DNA of 35,066 nt from Paracoccaceae bacterium. GTDB taxonomy: Bacteria > Pseudomonadota > Alphaproteobacteria > Rhodobacterales > Rhodobacteraceae. This document shows positions 10,150-19,555 of the stretch, in pieces. The notes beneath the pieces are model-generated. The model saw only the letters and a program-made list of their open reading frames with translations, had not been told where the DNA came from and ran no database searches. The stretch is taken from the NCBI GenBank assembly GCA_024640245.1, contig JAHEFH010000011.1, positions 1-35,066 on the forward strand. Direction: 5' to 3'. The first letter of the stretch is position 1. Each line of letters begins with the position of its first letter. The position numbers and the translations under genes were made by a program.

Positions 10150-11358
10150 CTAGTGGCGGGCTATGGAAGTCGCGACCACGCCCGCGTCCTCCCCGACCCC
10201 GCAGAGCAGCGCCGATTTCCGTTTCCGCAGGAAATGAATACCGACGAAGTGCAGCCCGTCCACCACTCTGCTGGTTCCATCCTCTTGCAACGGAAATCCG
10301 TCCGCGTCGAAAGCCTCCGGCCATGGCAGCCATGACGTGAAATCCGGACGGAAGCCGCCCGTGAACAAGACGGCTCCGAAGCTGTCCAGATCAATCGCAG
10401 TCCTTTTTTCAGGGGCGAAGGGTTCGGGATCAGGCAAGGCAGGTTGTTCCAGCCCGAGCTTTTCCGCAGTCTTGGCGACAAGTTCGCGCAATTGCTCATA
10501 GCGCGCGTCGCCCCATGCGATGCTGTCTGACAGATCGTCAGCGAATGTAGCGGTGCCGCCTTCCGCGCCGGTGAAATGACCGGTCAGCTCAACACCAATG
10601 CCGTGCAGGGTTCGCAGGGTCAGGTCGCGGCCGCCACCGTGGCCGGATGTCAGGACATTGGCGAAAAGGCGCGCCTCCGGCGGCAGTTCTTTGGAGGGCG
10701 CGTCAAGGAAACCGGATTCCAGAAACCACCAGAATGCATCGCGACCGCCGAAGCGCCGATAGGTCCAAGGTGCGCGGCCGCAGGCCAGCACCACGCGGCG
10801 TCCGGCCAACCGGAGTTCCTCGGCGAGTTGGCAGCCGGACTGGCCGCTGCCTATAATAAGGATGTCGCCTTCGGGCAACGCTGGCTCGCTGTGGTAGTCA
10901 TTGAGGTTCAGTTGCAGCAGTGATGCCGGCAACGTATCGGCGCCTCGCGGACGCACAGGTTTCTGGTAGGCTCCGGTCGCAAGCACCAGATTTCCCGACT
11001 TCCAGTCGCCCTTGTCAGTGTTGATGACAAAACCGGACCCGTTGTCCGCGCGAATGGCAGTGATCGAGGTGTTGGTCCGGACAGGCGCGCCGAAACTCGC
11101 GGCATAGCGTTCCAGATAGGCGACAATCTCGTCCCGCGGCATGAAGCCATCGGGATCGTCACCGTCATAAGGAAAGCCCGGCAAAAGGACGGACCAGTTC
11201 GGAGCCACAAGACAGAAGCTCTGCCAACGATCGCGCCAGCTCTGGCCTATATTGCCTTTTTCAATGACGACGTGGTCGACGCCGCGCTCCGTCAGTTCGT
11301 GGCTGATTGCCAGCCCGGCCTGACCGGCCCCTATAACGACCGTATCAATCCGCTCCAT
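10150..11358 (-). CDS. NAD(P)/FAD-dependent flavoprotein monooxygenase-like
   Basis: Two dinucleotide-binding motifs (VVIGAGQAGLAISHEL and LIIGSGQSGCQLAEEL). Start MERIDTVV (11358) preferred; MNSPAWKL (11397) possible. Confidence 0.85.
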   Translation of the reverse strand: MERIDTVVIGAGQAGLAISHELTERGVDHVVIEKGNIGQSWRDRWQSFCLVAPNWSVLLPGFPYDGDDPDGFMPRDEIVAYLERYAASFGAPVRTNTSITAIRADNGSGFVINTDKGDWKSGNLVLATGAYQKPVRPRGADTLPASLLQLNLNDYHSEPALPEGDILIIGSGQSGCQLAEELRLAGRRVVLACGRAPWTYRRFGGRDAFWWFLESGFLDAPSKELPPEARLFANVLTSGHGGGRDLTLRTLHGIGVELTGHFTGAEGGTATFADDLSDSIAWGDARYEQLRELVAKTAEKLGLEQPALPDPEPFAPEKRTAIDLDSFGAVLFTGGFRPDFTSWLPWPEAFDADGFPLQEDGTSRVVDGLHFVGIHFLRKRKSALLCGVGEDAGVVATSIARH

Positions 11359-11451
11359 GTTAGCATTCCCCCGCAGCTTCCACGCCGGGGAATTCATATC
11401 ACGTTTCGGGCTTTGGAGATAGCTGGTGCCCAAGGCACCCAACACGCCTGT

Positions 11452-12006
11452 CTACCCCAGACGATACTGCGCCAATTCCTCATGGATGGCCCCTTCGGGC
11501 CTGAGGACCGACCGGTAGAGCGCAAAAGACGTCACGGTGAATGGCTCGAGGCCGAAATCGGAATATCCGGACAGGAACAGTTTCAGCTTTTCCAGTTCGT
11601 AGAGCGTCATCCCGCGCCGGAAGCGGGCCAACGTGACGTGGGGCCGGAATCTTTCACGATCGAGATCGATCCCCGTCCCGTGCATGGCGCCCCGCACCAG
11701 TTTTCGCAGATGGCCGAGCGGTTCGTGCTGCGCCGCTCCGACAAACAGGACACTCGGATCACCCCTGCCGAATGTATCCAGACCGGAGAGTTTCAATTCG
11801 AAGGGCGGCGAGCTGATGTGTTGCAGTCCGTGATGCGCCTCTTCGATCAAGTCTTCGGGCTGTTCGCCCAGAAACGCCAGCGTCAGATGGAAATTGTCAG
11901 CCTTGACCGCCTGCCCGACAGGCAGAGCCGATTGCAGCGCTGCGATCGTTTCCTTGACAGGCTCCGGCAGGTCTATGGCGACGAAGGCGCGCATCGTTCG
12001 ACTCAT
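11452..12006 (-). CDS. thpR: RNA 2',3'-cyclic phosphodiesterase (2H superfamily)
   Basis: RAFVAIDLPEPVKETI, HLTLAFLGE and HVTLARFR HxT motifs. Confidence 0.92.
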   Translation of the reverse strand: MSRTMRAFVAIDLPEPVKETIAALQSALPVGQAVKADNFHLTLAFLGEQPEDLIEEAHHGLQHISSPPFELKLSGLDTFGRGDPSVLFVGAAQHEPLGHLRKLVRGAMHGTGIDLDRERFRPHVTLARFRRGMTLYELEKLKLFLSGYSDFGLEPFTVTSFALYRSVLRPEGAIHEELAQYRLG

Positions 12007-12102
12007 TTCAAGCTCGTTTCCATTTCATCAGTCTTCGTTCGCTTCGATGAACTTCGGAACGTCCGGGTTTGCAGGTCGAACCTAACATCAATTACAGAAA
12101 AT

Positions 12103-12476
12103 TTCGCGGATGGCCTGTAAGCCGGATTCTGTCCGGGGACCGAAGCCCCCTGGATGACCATTCATCTGCCCCTGCCGTTGCCGACAGGGTCTAGCAGCCT
12201 ACCCGGATCTGCTGGGGCTAAAGAGGCCCCGGCCGTTGCCGGCCACGCGATCCCTATTCGGCTTTGCTCCCAGCGGGGCTTGCCATGCCGGACCTGTTGC
12301 CAGGCCCGCGGTGGGCTCTTACCCCACCTTTTCACCCTTACCCGCACAAGTGCAGGCGGTCTGTTCTCTGTGGCGCTTTCCCTCGGGTTTCCCCGGGCGG
12401 GCGTTACCCGCCGCCGTTTCCTTATGGAGTCCGGACTTTCCTCGCATACGCGCGGTCATCCAGCCATCCGCGAATG
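12103..12476 (-). ncRNA. rnpB: RNase P RNA (bacterial class A)
   Basis: Minus strand: cgcggatggc...gcgaggaaagtccggactccat...aagggtgaaaaggtggggtaagagcccaccgc...ggcaacaggtccggcatggcaa...gcttacaggccatccgcg. Conserved core is present and the two ends pair (CGCGGATGGC/GCCATCCGCG). Ends approximate. Confidence 0.96.
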
Positions 12477-12480
12477 CTCT

Positions 12481-13218
12481 CTATATAAGTTGCGTGTCGC
12501 CGAGGTCAACATCGGCGCAGGGCCATTTGAACGCCAGGGCTGCCATCATTCCAACGTCTTGCGCGGTCAGATCGCCGCTGGCGAATGGCCGGAAACGCAG
12601 ACGAAACGCGTCCAGAACGAATTGCCAGCTTTCCCGGTTGCCGGGCTCGGGTGCGCGATAGCCGAAATGGCGCGCATGGGCCTTGAACTCGCCCCAGTCC
12701 GCCGTTGCTTCGACCGGATCCGTCCAGACCGACAGCCTGCCCAGCGCCAGACGGCGCCAGTCGAATTTCGGCCCCGGATCCGACTTGCGGTCCGGCGCCA
12801 TGTCCGAATGGCCGATGACCCGTTCGGGCGGAATTGAGTGGCGCTTTAAAGTGGCGTTCAGCAAGATTTCGAGCGCCGTCATCTGCGGCTCTGGAAAAGG
12901 CGGCATGTCCGCAAGCGAAGCGGCGTTGGCCAGTTCGATGCCGATGGAATGGGAATTGACGTCGCGCACCCGACCCCAGGCCCCTGCGCCCGCATGCCAC
13001 GCACGATCGCCTTCAGGGACCAGCGCTGTGACTGCGCCAGTCTCTGAAATCACGTAATGGGCGGAAACTTCGGCATCAGGATCGCAGAGGCGCTTGATCG
13101 CCGCCTCAGCGCTGTGCATCGCGGTATAATGTAGAACAACCATGTCCGGCGACAACCCGTGCCGCCGTTGCCCCTTGTTCGGGCTTTGGGTGGCAACCGT
13201 CACCGGAGCCTCGGCCAT
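12481..13218 (-). CDS. N-acetylmuramoyl-L-alanine amidase (AmpD/amidase_2 type)
   Basis: VLHYTAMHSAEAAIKRLCD, SAHYVISETGAVTALVPEGDRAWHAG, VIGHSDMAPDRKSDPGPKFDW zinc-site pattern. Confidence 0.92.
   Translation of the reverse strand: MAEAPVTVATQSPNKGQRRHGLSPDMVVLHYTAMHSAEAAIKRLCDPDAEVSAHYVISETGAVTALVPEGDRAWHAGAGAWGRVRDVNSHSIGIELANAASLADMPPFPEPQMTALEILLNATLKRHSIPPERVIGHSDMAPDRKSDPGPKFDWRRLALGRLSVWTDPVEATADWGEFKAHARHFGYRAPEPGNRESWQFVLDAFRLRFRPFASGDLTAQDVGMMAALAFKWPCADVDLGDTQLI
12482..12509 (-). promoter_or_regulatory. Putative sigma70 promoter for rnpB inside the amidase CDS 3' end
   Basis: Minus strand TTGACC (12509-12504), 16-nt spacer, TATATA (12487-12482), about 7 nt before the rnpB P1 helix. 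Confidence 0.65.
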
Positions 13219-13224
13219 GACCGG

Positions 13225-13839
13225 CTATCTGACCAGTCTGCGATAAGCTTCGGGCGTCCATTTGCAGGCGAAACCGTCGCCATCCAAGTCCAGATTGCGC
13301 GGGTCGCGCTTCGGTCCGCCGGCAGCGAGGAATACCCGCTGGGCCTGGTCTTGATCGCGATAGCCGAAACAGGCGGAATCTTCGTTGCTGTTATGCCGAA
13401 TATAGATTCTGTTGCCGACCTGATTGGTCTGATTGATCGCGTAAGCGGCCAGATTAACCTCGTTGGTCCGTTCGGGCAGCGGAACGGGCTGGATTACCTC
13501 GTACTCGCTGGCCAAAGCCTGCAGTCTGGCAGCATCGGATTCGATGGTTTCCCGTTCCTTGATCACCGAGAAATCCTGCGTCTGCGAAATGCCGGTGCTT
13601 TCGGGTTGAGCCATCGCCACGTCCGTGATGGCCCCGCCCTCTGCTGACAACGGCGCGTCCGCGGTGGTCGCCTCGGAGGACCGGATTTCCGCTTCGATCA
13701 GACGTTTTTCCTGTTCGCGGCGTTCGAAGGCGGTCGGATCCGGCGTCAGACTGTCGAAATAGCCACCCCTGGACGGCGCTTCCGGCCCGCAAGCCGCAAC
13801 GCCCAGCAGTATCAGAGTAACCGGAACAAATTTAATCAT
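13225..13839 (-). CDS. Lipoprotein with excalibur-like calcium-binding C-terminus
   Basis: MIKFVPVTLILLGVAAC lipobox; C-terminal CFGYRDQDQAQRVFLAAGGPKRDPRNLDLDGDGFACKW. Start moved to ATG at 13839. Confidence 0.75.
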   Translation of the reverse strand: MIKFVPVTLILLGVAACGPEAPSRGGYFDSLTPDPTAFERREQEKRLIEAEIRSSEATTADAPLSAEGGAITDVAMAQPESTGISQTQDFSVIKERETIESDAARLQALASEYEVIQPVPLPERTNEVNLAAYAINQTNQVGNRIYIRHNSNEDSACFGYRDQDQAQRVFLAAGGPKRDPRNLDLDGDGFACKWTPEAYRRLVR

Positions 13840-13871
13840 ATCAACACCTGACTGTTTGGTTCTGCCGGAAA

Positions 13872-15359
13872 CTACCACCATTTCGCCGGTTTGGAAACAA
13901 ACCCGGCGGCATTTTCCAGCGCATAGGCGATATTGAGCATATCGCCCTCTTCCCATGGCCGCCCGATCAGTTGCAAGCCAAGCGGCAGCCCCTGTTTGTC
14001 CAGCCCGGCAGGAACGCTAACACCGGGCAGGCCGGCAAGGTTGACCGTCACGGTAAACACGTCGTTGAGGTACATTTTCACCGGATCCTCGTCGGCCATC
14101 TCGCCCAGGCCGAAAGCCGCGGACGGGGTGGCGGGTGTCAGTATCGCATCGACACCGCTGGCGTAGACTTTGTCGAAATCCTGTTTGATCAGGGTGCGCA
14201 CACGTTGCGCGCGGCGGTAGTAGGCATCGTAGAAACCGGCCGACAGCACATAGGCTCCGATCATGACGCGGCGCTTGACCTCGGGACCGAAACCTTCGGC
14301 GCGGGTGCGCTCATACATCTCGGTGATGCCCTCGCCCTGCTTAAGCTTGGCGCGGTAGCCGTAGCGTACACCGTCATAACGCGCGAGGTTGGAAGAGGCC
14401 TCAGCCGGAGCAAGCACGTAGTATGTGGGTAGCGCGTATTTCGTGTGCGGCAGGCTGACATCGACGACCTCTGCCCCCTGATCGCGCAGCATCTGCGCGC
14501 CCTTGGCCCAGAGCGCCTCGATTTCGTCAGGCATGCCGTCGAGGTGGTATTCCTTTGGAATGCCGATTTTCTTGCCGCGAATATCGCCGGTCAGCAGCGC
14601 CTCGAAATTCGGAACAGCCAGATCGACCGAGGTGCTGTCCTTGGGGTCGTGGCCCGACATGGCCTCGAGCATGATCGCGGCGTCGCGCACGTTCTTGGTC
14701 ATCGGACCGGCCTGATCCAGCGAACTGGCGAAAGCGATCACACCCCAGCGGGATATCCGGCCGTAGGTGGGCTTGACGCCGGTGATGCCGGTAAAGGCTG
14801 CGGGCTGGCGGATCGAGCCGCCGGTATCGGTGCCTGTCGCCGCCAGACACAGGTCGGCCGCAACCGCCGCCGCAGAACCGCCGGACGAACCGCCGGGAGT
14901 CAGCTTGGTGTCCGCGCCAGCACGCCGCCACGGGTTGACCGCAGGTCCGTAGTAAGAGGTCTCGTTCGACGAGCCCATGGCGAATTCGTCCATGTTGAGC
15001 TTGCCGAGCATCACGGCGCCCGCATTCCACAATTGCGTGGTCACGGTACTTTCGTATTCCGGCTTGAATCCGGTCAGAATTTTCGAAGCTGCCTGCGAGG
15101 GCACGCCCTTGGTGCAGAACAGGTCCTTGATACCCAGCGGGATGCCGCACATGGCGGGCGCATCGCCTTTGGCCAGACGCGCATCCGCAGCCTTGGCTTG
15201 TTCCATCGCGATTTCCGGCGTTTTCGCGGAATAGGCATTCAGCGCATCGCCTGCCGTGACCGCGTCAAGGCAGGCGGTGGTCAGTTCGACGGCGGTAATC
15301 TCTTTTGCGCGCAGCATGTCGCGGGCATCGGTGATCGAAAGTTTGTTCAGTTCATCCAT
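13872..15359 (-). CDS. gatA: Asp-tRNA(Asn)/Glu-tRNA(Gln) amidotransferase subunit A
   Basis: Amidase signature [36 protein letters not shown]; start [16 protein letters not shown]. Confidence 0.97.
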   Translation of the reverse strand: MDELNKLSITDARDMLRAKEITAVELTTACLDAVTAGDALNAYSAKTPEIAMEQAKAADARLAKGDAPAMCGIPLGIKDLFCTKGVPSQAASKILTGFKPEYESTVTTQLWNAGAVMLGKLNMDEFAMGSSNETSYYGPAVNPWRRAGADTKLTPGGSSGGSAAAVAADLCLAATGTDTGGSIRQPAAFTGITGVKPTYGRISRWGVIAFASSLDQAGPMTKNVRDAAIMLEAMSGHDPKDSTSVDLAVPNFEALLTGDIRGKKIGIPKEYHLDGMPDEIEALWAKGAQMLRDQGAEVVDVSLPHTKYALPTYYVLAPAEASSNLARYDGVRYGYRAKLKQGEGITEMYERTRAEGFGPEVKRRVMIGAYVLSAGFYDAYYRRAQRVRTLIKQDFDKVYASGVDAILTPATPSAAFGLGEMADEDPVKMYLNDVFTVTVNLAGLPGVSVPAGLDKQGLPLGLQLIGRPWEEGDMLNIAYALENAAGFVSKPAKWW

Positions 15360-15363
15360 GGGC

Positions 15364-15651
15364 CTATTCCACAACTTTCGGAACCGCGAAAAACCCCTCG
15401 CGGGCATCGGGCGCGTTCGACAGGATCTTGTCCTGCATATTGCCGTCGGTCACGACATCGGTCCGGCGCTTCAAACGCATCGGAGTGACGGAAGTCATCG
15501 GTTCGACGCCGTCCACATCCACTTCGGCCAGTTGTTCCATGAAGCCGAGGATATTGGACAGCTCTGTCGCCAGATGGTCCAGATCCTCTTCCGCCACCGC
15601 GATCCGCGCCAGATGGGCTGCGCGTCGGGCTGTTTCCTTGTCAATTGACAT
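15364..15651 (-). CDS. gatC: Asp-tRNA(Asn)/Glu-tRNA(Gln) amidotransferase subunit C
   Basis: [55 protein letters not shown]; precedes gatA. Confidence 0.96.
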   Translation of the reverse strand: MSIDKETARRAAHLARIAVAEEDLDHLATELSNILGFMEQLAEVDVDGVEPMTSVTPMRLKRRTDVVTDGNMQDKILSNAPDAREGFFAVPKVVE

Positions 15652-15752
15652 AAGCTGTGTCCCAGAATTTGTTCCGCCCCCGTTTAGCGTCCACAGTGAG
15701 GTTCTGCAAGCGCGGCAAGCTCCGTTTTCGCCGGAAACCTGCTGCATCCGCC

Positions 15753-16205
15753 TCAGTCGCGGCGATCGGCGAAAAACCGGCGCAGCAGTCGCGCCGATGC
15801 AGCCTCGGAAATACTGTCATATACCTCCGGCTTGTGGTGGCACTGCGGATGCTCGAAAATCCTCGGGCCGTTCTCAATGCCTCCGGATTTCGGATCGGAG
15901 GCACCGTAATAGATCCGTGCAATGCGGGCAAAAGATGTCGCCGCGGCGCACATCGGACAGGGTTCCAGAGTGACATAGAGGTCGGCGCCGGTCAGCCGTT
16001 CCGAGCCCAGCGCCGCGCAGGCCTCGCGGATCACCAGCATTTCGGCATGCGCTGTCGGGTCGTTCAACTCGCGCGTCCGGTTGCCCGCCTGTGCCAGCAC
16101 CCGGTCACCCATGACGAGAACCGCACCGACAGGCACCTCGCCGCGGTTCGCGGCGGCCTCGGCCTCTTCCAGGGCGCGATCCATATGGCTCTTGAATTTA
16201 CTCAT
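15753..16205 (-). CDS. tadA: tRNA(adenine34) deaminase
   Basis: [13 protein letters not shown] and [14 protein letters not shown] deaminase motifs; start [12 protein letters not shown]. Confidence 0.92.
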   Translation of the reverse strand: MSKFKSHMDRALEEAEAAANRGEVPVGAVLVMGDRVLAQAGNRTRELNDPTAHAEMLVIREACAALGSERLTGADLYVTLEPCPMCAAATSFARIARIYYGASDPKSGGIENGPRIFEHPQCHHKPEVYDSISEAASARLLRRFFADRRD

Positions 16206-16290
16206 GCGTCCTTGTTTGTGACAAGCCGGAGCGCGTTGCAAGCACCGAATAGCCTTGGACAAGCCGCGCGTGCCGGTGTAACAGCGCCCC

Positions 16291-17196
16291 ATGACTGACG
16301 AGACCCAAAAATCCGCCCCCGAAGGCGAACGCATCGCCAAATACCTGGCCCGCGCCGGCGTGGGCTCGCGTCGCGAGATCGAACGCATGATCGAGGCAGG
16401 CCGCATCACATTGAATGGCAAGGTGCTGGACACGCCCGCCGTCAAGGTGACCGATGCCGATACGATCGTCGTCGATAACAAGCCCGCGCCGAAGAAGGAC
16501 CCGCCAAAGGTCTGGCGCTACTATAAACCGATCGGGCTGGTGACATCCGAGAGCGATGAAAAGGGCCGCGAAACCGTCTTTGACAAACTTCCGGAGAACA
16601 TGCCGCGGGTTCTGTCGGTCGGGCGGCTCGATCTGAATTCCGAAGGCCTGCTGCTGCTGACCAATGACGGCGGCTTCAAGCGGACGCTGGAACTGCCCTC
16701 GACCGGCTGGCTGCGCAAATACCGTGTGCGGGTCAACGGCTCGCCCGTGGAATCGACGCTGGAACCGCTGCGACAGGGCATTGTCGTCGATGGCGAGAAA
16801 TTCCAGCCGATGACCGTGACAATGGACCGGCAACAGGGCGCGAACGCATGGCTGACGGTCGGCATCCGCGAAGGCAAGAACCGGGAAATCCGGCGTGCGA
16901 TGGAGGCTGTAGGCCTGACGGTCAACCGTCTGATCCGTGTCTCCTACGGCCCATTCCAATTGGGTGATCTGAAACCCGGCGAAGTCGCCCCGATCCCGCC
17001 GAAAGTGTTCTGGGACCAACTGAGCGATGCGCAGAAAGCGGAACATGCGGACGCGGAACCCGCGGAGCCGCTGGCGCCAAAAGCAAAGCGTCCCGCACCG
17101 CGCAACAGGCCGGGTGATAAACCGGGGAAACCTGCGGCTTCCAAATCCGCGGGCTCAAAGGCGCGACCGGTCAGCCGGACACGCCGCGGCAAATAA
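16291..17196 (+). CDS. RsuA/RluB-family pseudouridine synthase with basic C-terminal tail
   Basis: S4 domain IAKYLARAGVGSRREIERMIEAGRI; catalytic VGRLDLNSEGLLLLTNDG. Confidence 0.93.
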   Translation: MTDETQKSAPEGERIAKYLARAGVGSRREIERMIEAGRITLNGKVLDTPAVKVTDADTIVVDNKPAPKKDPPKVWRYYKPIGLVTSESDEKGRETVFDKLPENMPRVLSVGRLDLNSEGLLLLTNDGGFKRTLELPSTGWLRKYRVRVNGSPVESTLEPLRQGIVVDGEKFQPMTVTMDRQQGANAWLTVGIREGKNREIRRAMEAVGLTVNRLIRVSYGPFQLGDLKPGEVAPIPPKVFWDQLSDAQKAEHADAEPAEPLAPKAKRPAPRNRPGDKPGKPAASKSAGSKARPVSRTRRGK

Positions 17197-17202
17197 CTCG
17201 GG

Positions 17203-17409
17203 TCAAACCAGTTTCAGGTCGCCCGCCATCTTGCGATCGTCAATTCCTTCGATAAGCTGGTATTCAATCGGTTGCTTTTCTTCGAGTCCTTGCAATCCAG
17301 AGGCTTGGACAGCGGAAATATGCACAAAAACATCGCTTCCGCCGCCTTCCGGTTCAATAAATCCGTAGCCTTTCGCGGTATTGAACCATTTCACAGTTCC
17401 TTTTGGCAT
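17203..17409 (-). CDS. Cold-shock domain protein
   Basis: 68 aa MPKGTVKWFNTAKGYGFIEPEGGGSDVFVHISAV. Confidence 0.95.
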   Translation of the reverse strand: MPKGTVKWFNTAKGYGFIEPEGGGSDVFVHISAVQASGLQGLEEKQPIEYQLIEGIDDRKMAGDLKLV

Positions 17410-17483
17410 TCGACTATTCCTTCGGTTATTCCAGGCCGCAGTAGTCCGCCACCTGACCGCCGCTGGACATCCGGGCTAAACAA

Positions 17484-17532
17484 CTGCCAGATCGAATGGC
17501 AACGCCGATTTCGAAAGTTTACCTCAAATCGG
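17484..17532 (-). promoter_or_regulatory. Tandem inverted repeats in the cold-shock gene leader
   Basis: TGCCA-N7-TGGCA (17484-17500) and GCCGATTT-N14-AAATCGGC (17503-17532), both exact. Confidence 0.5.
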
Positions 17533-17625
17533 CTTTTCACACAAACGGTTGCCTTCTCCCCTTGTCCGAGCGTGGCCGCGGCCTTATCCATTTAAGGAGT
17601 TGGGAAAAAAATTTGAGGGATTTAC

Positions 17626-18441
17626 ATGGCCGATATTCTGACAGTCGAAAACCTGGGCAATCTGGCCATGCTATTCTTTCTCGAGGTCGTCCTCGGGTTT
17701 GACAACCTGCTTTATATCCTGATCGAGTCGCGGCGCGCGCCCGCGCATTTGCAGAAATCGATTCGCTTCTGGGGCATCATCGTGGCGGTCGCGCTACGGG
17801 TATTGTTGCTGTTCGTGATGATCCAGCTGATCAGCGCCTTTCAGGAGCCGTTCTACATTTTCAACTGGCCCGGCCTGATCGAGGGCGGCATGAACTTTTC
17901 CACGCTGGTCTTTGTCTTCGGTGGCGTTTTCATCATGTACACGGCCGTCAAGGAAATCACACACATGCTGTCGATCGAAGACATCGGCCAGGGCAGTAGC
18001 AAGAGCGCAAAATCCGCGCTTCGGGTCGCGACCATGATCATCCTGATGAACCTCGTGTTCAGCTTTGATTCGATCCTTACAGCGCTGGCAGTGACCAAGG
18101 TCTTCTGGGTTCTGGCCGTGGCGATCGTCGCCTCAGGGGTTGCGATGCTCGTGATGGCTGACGGTGTCGCGGTGTTTCTGAAGAAAAACCGAATGTACGA
18201 GGTTCTTGGCCTGTTCATCCTGCTGATTGTCGGCGTCGTCCTGTTGGGCGAGGCGGGACCTGCCGCCGCGCATGCCATGCATGACGATACGCTTCAGGTC
18301 CGTCTGTTCGGCCACGAACTGATCCCGATGTCGAAAACCACTTTCTATTTTTCGGTCATCGTCCTGTTCGTGGTCGAGATCGTGCAAACCGGCTACCAGC
18401 GCAAACTGGCTGCGGAACGCAAGCTGGAACAGGTCAAGTAA
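17626..18441 (+). CDS. TerC-family integral membrane protein
   Basis: 271 aa polytopic; EVVLGFDNLLYILIESRRAP and NLVFSFDSILTALAVT acidic TM motifs typical of TerC. Confidence 0.93.
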   Translation: MADILTVENLGNLAMLFFLEVVLGFDNLLYILIESRRAPAHLQKSIRFWGIIVAVALRVLLLFVMIQLISAFQEPFYIFNWPGLIEGGMNFSTLVFVFGGVFIMYTAVKEITHMLSIEDIGQGSSKSAKSALRVATMIILMNLVFSFDSILTALAVTKVFWVLAVAIVASGVAMLVMADGVAVFLKKNRMYEVLGLFILLIVGVVLLGEAGPAAAHAMHDDTLQVRLFGHELIPMSKTTFYFSVIVLFVVEIVQTGYQRKLAAERKLEQVK

Positions 18442-18536
18442 CGCTGGAAATTTGGCGCGATGCACTAGCAAGACCTTGGATCGCTGCCTATGTTTGTTAA
18501 AGTTAATGCGTGAATGAATTTTCCGACGGGGGGCAT

Positions 18537-18629
18537 ATGTCCGGGTCAACGCTGCAATGGATTGCCTTTCTGGTCCTGCTGTCGATCATCCTTGTGGTCG
18601 CCTTCGGCGCTCTCGGAGGCACCGTCTGA
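18537..18629 (+). CDS. 30-aa single-TM micro-protein (not in supplied ORF track)
   Basis: ATG 18537: MSGSTLQWIAFLVLLSIILVVAFGALGGTV*; G-run 5' of the start (cggggggcatATG); TGATG stop/start overlap with the next gene. Confidence 0.55.
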   Translation: MSGSTLQWIAFLVLLSIILVVAFGALGGTV

Positions 18630-19546
18630 TGGCGCAGCGTTACGGCGGAAAATTCAGCCCCGAAGGCCAGCCTGACAGCGCAACCGAAAGCCTGTCCCCC
18701 AACCGCTTTCGCGGGCATAGGGCGCACAGCCCGAACATTCGTGCCCGCCTCCTGTTCATTGCTCCCCTCCCGCTACTTTTCTCGGCTATTGGCGAGCTGC
18801 GCGCCGGCGATGCCTTCGGCATGGTCGCCGAATTATTGGCCTTCGCGTCCCTGATCATCGGCGCATGGCTGTTACGCGAAGGATTGAAAGCCGAAGAGGC
18901 ATACCGCTCACGCAAGATCGCCCGGCCTCCTGCCCTGCCGCGCAAGCTGCTGGCGGCGGAATTCGCCGGGCTCGGTGTTGCCGTCGCGACCTATTTCGGC
19001 TGGCAGCAGGGCCTGATCCCCGCGCTGGTTTTCGGCGCAGTGGCCTCGGTCGCGCATATCATCAGCTTCGGACTGGACCCGATGCGCCGCAAAGGCATGG
19101 AAGGGATCAACGAATTCGACGCCGAGCGTGTCGCCAAGGCCGTCGACAAGGCCGAGAGCCTGTTGCAGGAAACCATCACCGCGTCAAAACGCTTCGGCGA
19201 CCGGCGGCTTGAAGGTCGTGTCGAGAGCCTCGCCTCCGCCGCCCGCGACATGTTCCGCGCGGTCGAGGAAGATCCGCGCGACCTCACTTCCTCCCGCAAG
19301 TTCCTGTCGGTTTATTTGAAAGGCGCGCGCGACGCGACGATCAAGTTCGCCGACATCTATTCCAGGAACCGCGACGCCAAGGCGCGGAGCGATTACGAAG
19401 CCCTGCTGAGCGATCTGGAACGCAGTTTCGACGCACAACACAAGACCATGCTGCTGGACAACCGGTCCGATCTCGATGTCGAGATCACGGTGCTCCGCGA
19501 CAGACTGAAACAAGAAGGCCTAAGGGCCAATGAAGACACCCAATAG
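18629..19546 (+). CDS. XpaC-like (5-bromo-4-chloroindolyl phosphate hydrolysis family) membrane protein
   Basis: MAQRYGGKFSPEG...; several N-terminal hydrophobic segments then a charged helical domain; directly upstream of telA. Confidence 0.72.
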   Translation: MAQRYGGKFSPEGQPDSATESLSPNRFRGHRAHSPNIRARLLFIAPLPLLFSAIGELRAGDAFGMVAELLAFASLIIGAWLLREGLKAEEAYRSRKIARPPALPRKLLAAEFAGLGVAVATYFGWQQGLIPALVFGAVASVAHIISFGLDPMRRKGMEGINEFDAERVAKAVDKAESLLQETITASKRFGDRRLEGRVESLASAARDMFRAVEEDPRDLTSSRKFLSVYLKGARDATIKFADIYSRNRDAKARSDYEALLSDLERSFDAQHKTMLLDNRSDLDVEITVLRDRLKQEGLRANEDTQ

Positions 19547-19555
19547 GAGAAACCC

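Noticed and set aside
12154-12837. Plus-strand 227-aa and 141-aa ORFs
   Set aside because: They overlap RNase P RNA and the amidase antisense strand
16198-17046. 282-aa minus-strand ORF
   Set aside because: Antisense to the pseudouridine synthase, no family motif
17582-17597. CCTTA-N6-TAAGG inverted repeat upstream of terC
   Set aside because: Only 5-bp arms; expected by chance and not enough for an operator call
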